The notes beneath the pieces were generated by a model. The model had not been told where the DNA came from. It was given only the letters and a program-made list of their open reading frames with translations, and searched no databases. From Hyphomonadaceae bacterium (GTDB taxonomy: Bacteria > Pseudomonadota > Alphaproteobacteria > Caulobacterales > Hyphomonadaceae), in contig JALEGE010000024.1 in the NCBI GenBank assembly GCA_022760335.1, positions 21,497 through 85,496 of the forward strand: 64,000 nucleotides of DNA, given 5' to 3'. Numbering within the stretch: the first letter of the stretch is position 1; every line of letters begins with the position of its first letter. Positions 63,992 to 64,000 of the stretch are shown one piece after another. The translations under genes were made by a program, and so were the position numbers.

Positions 63992-64000
63992 ATGAGACAC
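63992..64000 (+). CDS. Start of a gene cut by the window edge
   Basis: ATG-AGA-CAC after a strong GGGAGGAAGG Shine-Dalgarno sequence. Only three codons are visible. By analogy with the shared upstream motif it may be another TonB receptor, but this cannot be judged. Confidence 0.5.

Overview
The window is high-GC and almost gap-free. It has Tat- and lipobox-tagged enzymes, four TonB-dependent receptors and short intergenic palindromes, which suggests a free-living alphaproteobacterium, most likely Hyphomonadaceae/Maricaulales or a related heterotroph. That placement is inferred from gene style only. No rRNA or tRNA gene was seen.

Region 1 (1-16.6 kb) is an envelope and signalling block. It holds a lipoprotein CHAT protease with a small companion lipoprotein, an OmpR-type regulator and kinase in one operon with secreted or lipid-anchored proteins of unknown function, a secreted von Willebrand A protein with two secreted neighbours, and a NarL regulator facing a hybrid histidine kinase. 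A decayed IS6-family transposase follows (16.6-16.9 kb).

Region 2 (17.1-22.9 kb) is one tight operon: TonB receptor, M19 membrane dipeptidase, TSUP exporter and a Tat-exported lipoprotein aminotransferase. It looks like uptake and periplasmic breakdown of an amino-acid or peptide derivative. A 600-bp repeat-rich spacer, a second large TonB receptor, an ANTAR regulator and a frameshifted formylglycine-generating-enzyme remnant follow.

Region 3 (27.7-37.5 kb) is a complete type I-E CRISPR-Cas locus (cas3, cas8e, cse2, cas7e, cas5e, cas6e, cas1, cas2) with a 16-repeat array of perfect 61-bp period. The most interesting part of the window is the 319-bp gap between cas3 and cas8e. It contains two degenerate CRISPR repeats bounding a 33-nt pseudo-spacer. 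The first 14 nt of that pseudo-spacer recur immediately downstream next to an AAG PAM, just upstream of and overlapping a consensus-like promoter. That promoter drives a hairpin / Shine-Dalgarno / five-codon ORF / hairpin leader. This is the architecture of a Cascade-guided regulatory RNA or a CreTA-type RNA toxin-antitoxin module.

Region 4 (37.6-64 kb) is catabolic. A LysR regulator sits beside LeuCD-like dehydratase subunits and a D-2-hydroxyacid dehydrogenase. On the other strand, GntR, AtuA-like, DUF4387, TPP-enzyme and FAD-oxidase genes form an operon. Two further TonB receptors, four MFS transporters, a glutaryl-CoA dehydrogenase-like enzyme, a Tat-lipoprotein carboxylesterase, an amidohydrolase and a Crp/Fnr regulator complete it. 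A structured repeat of about 106 bp occurs at both 73-178 and 41712-41818.
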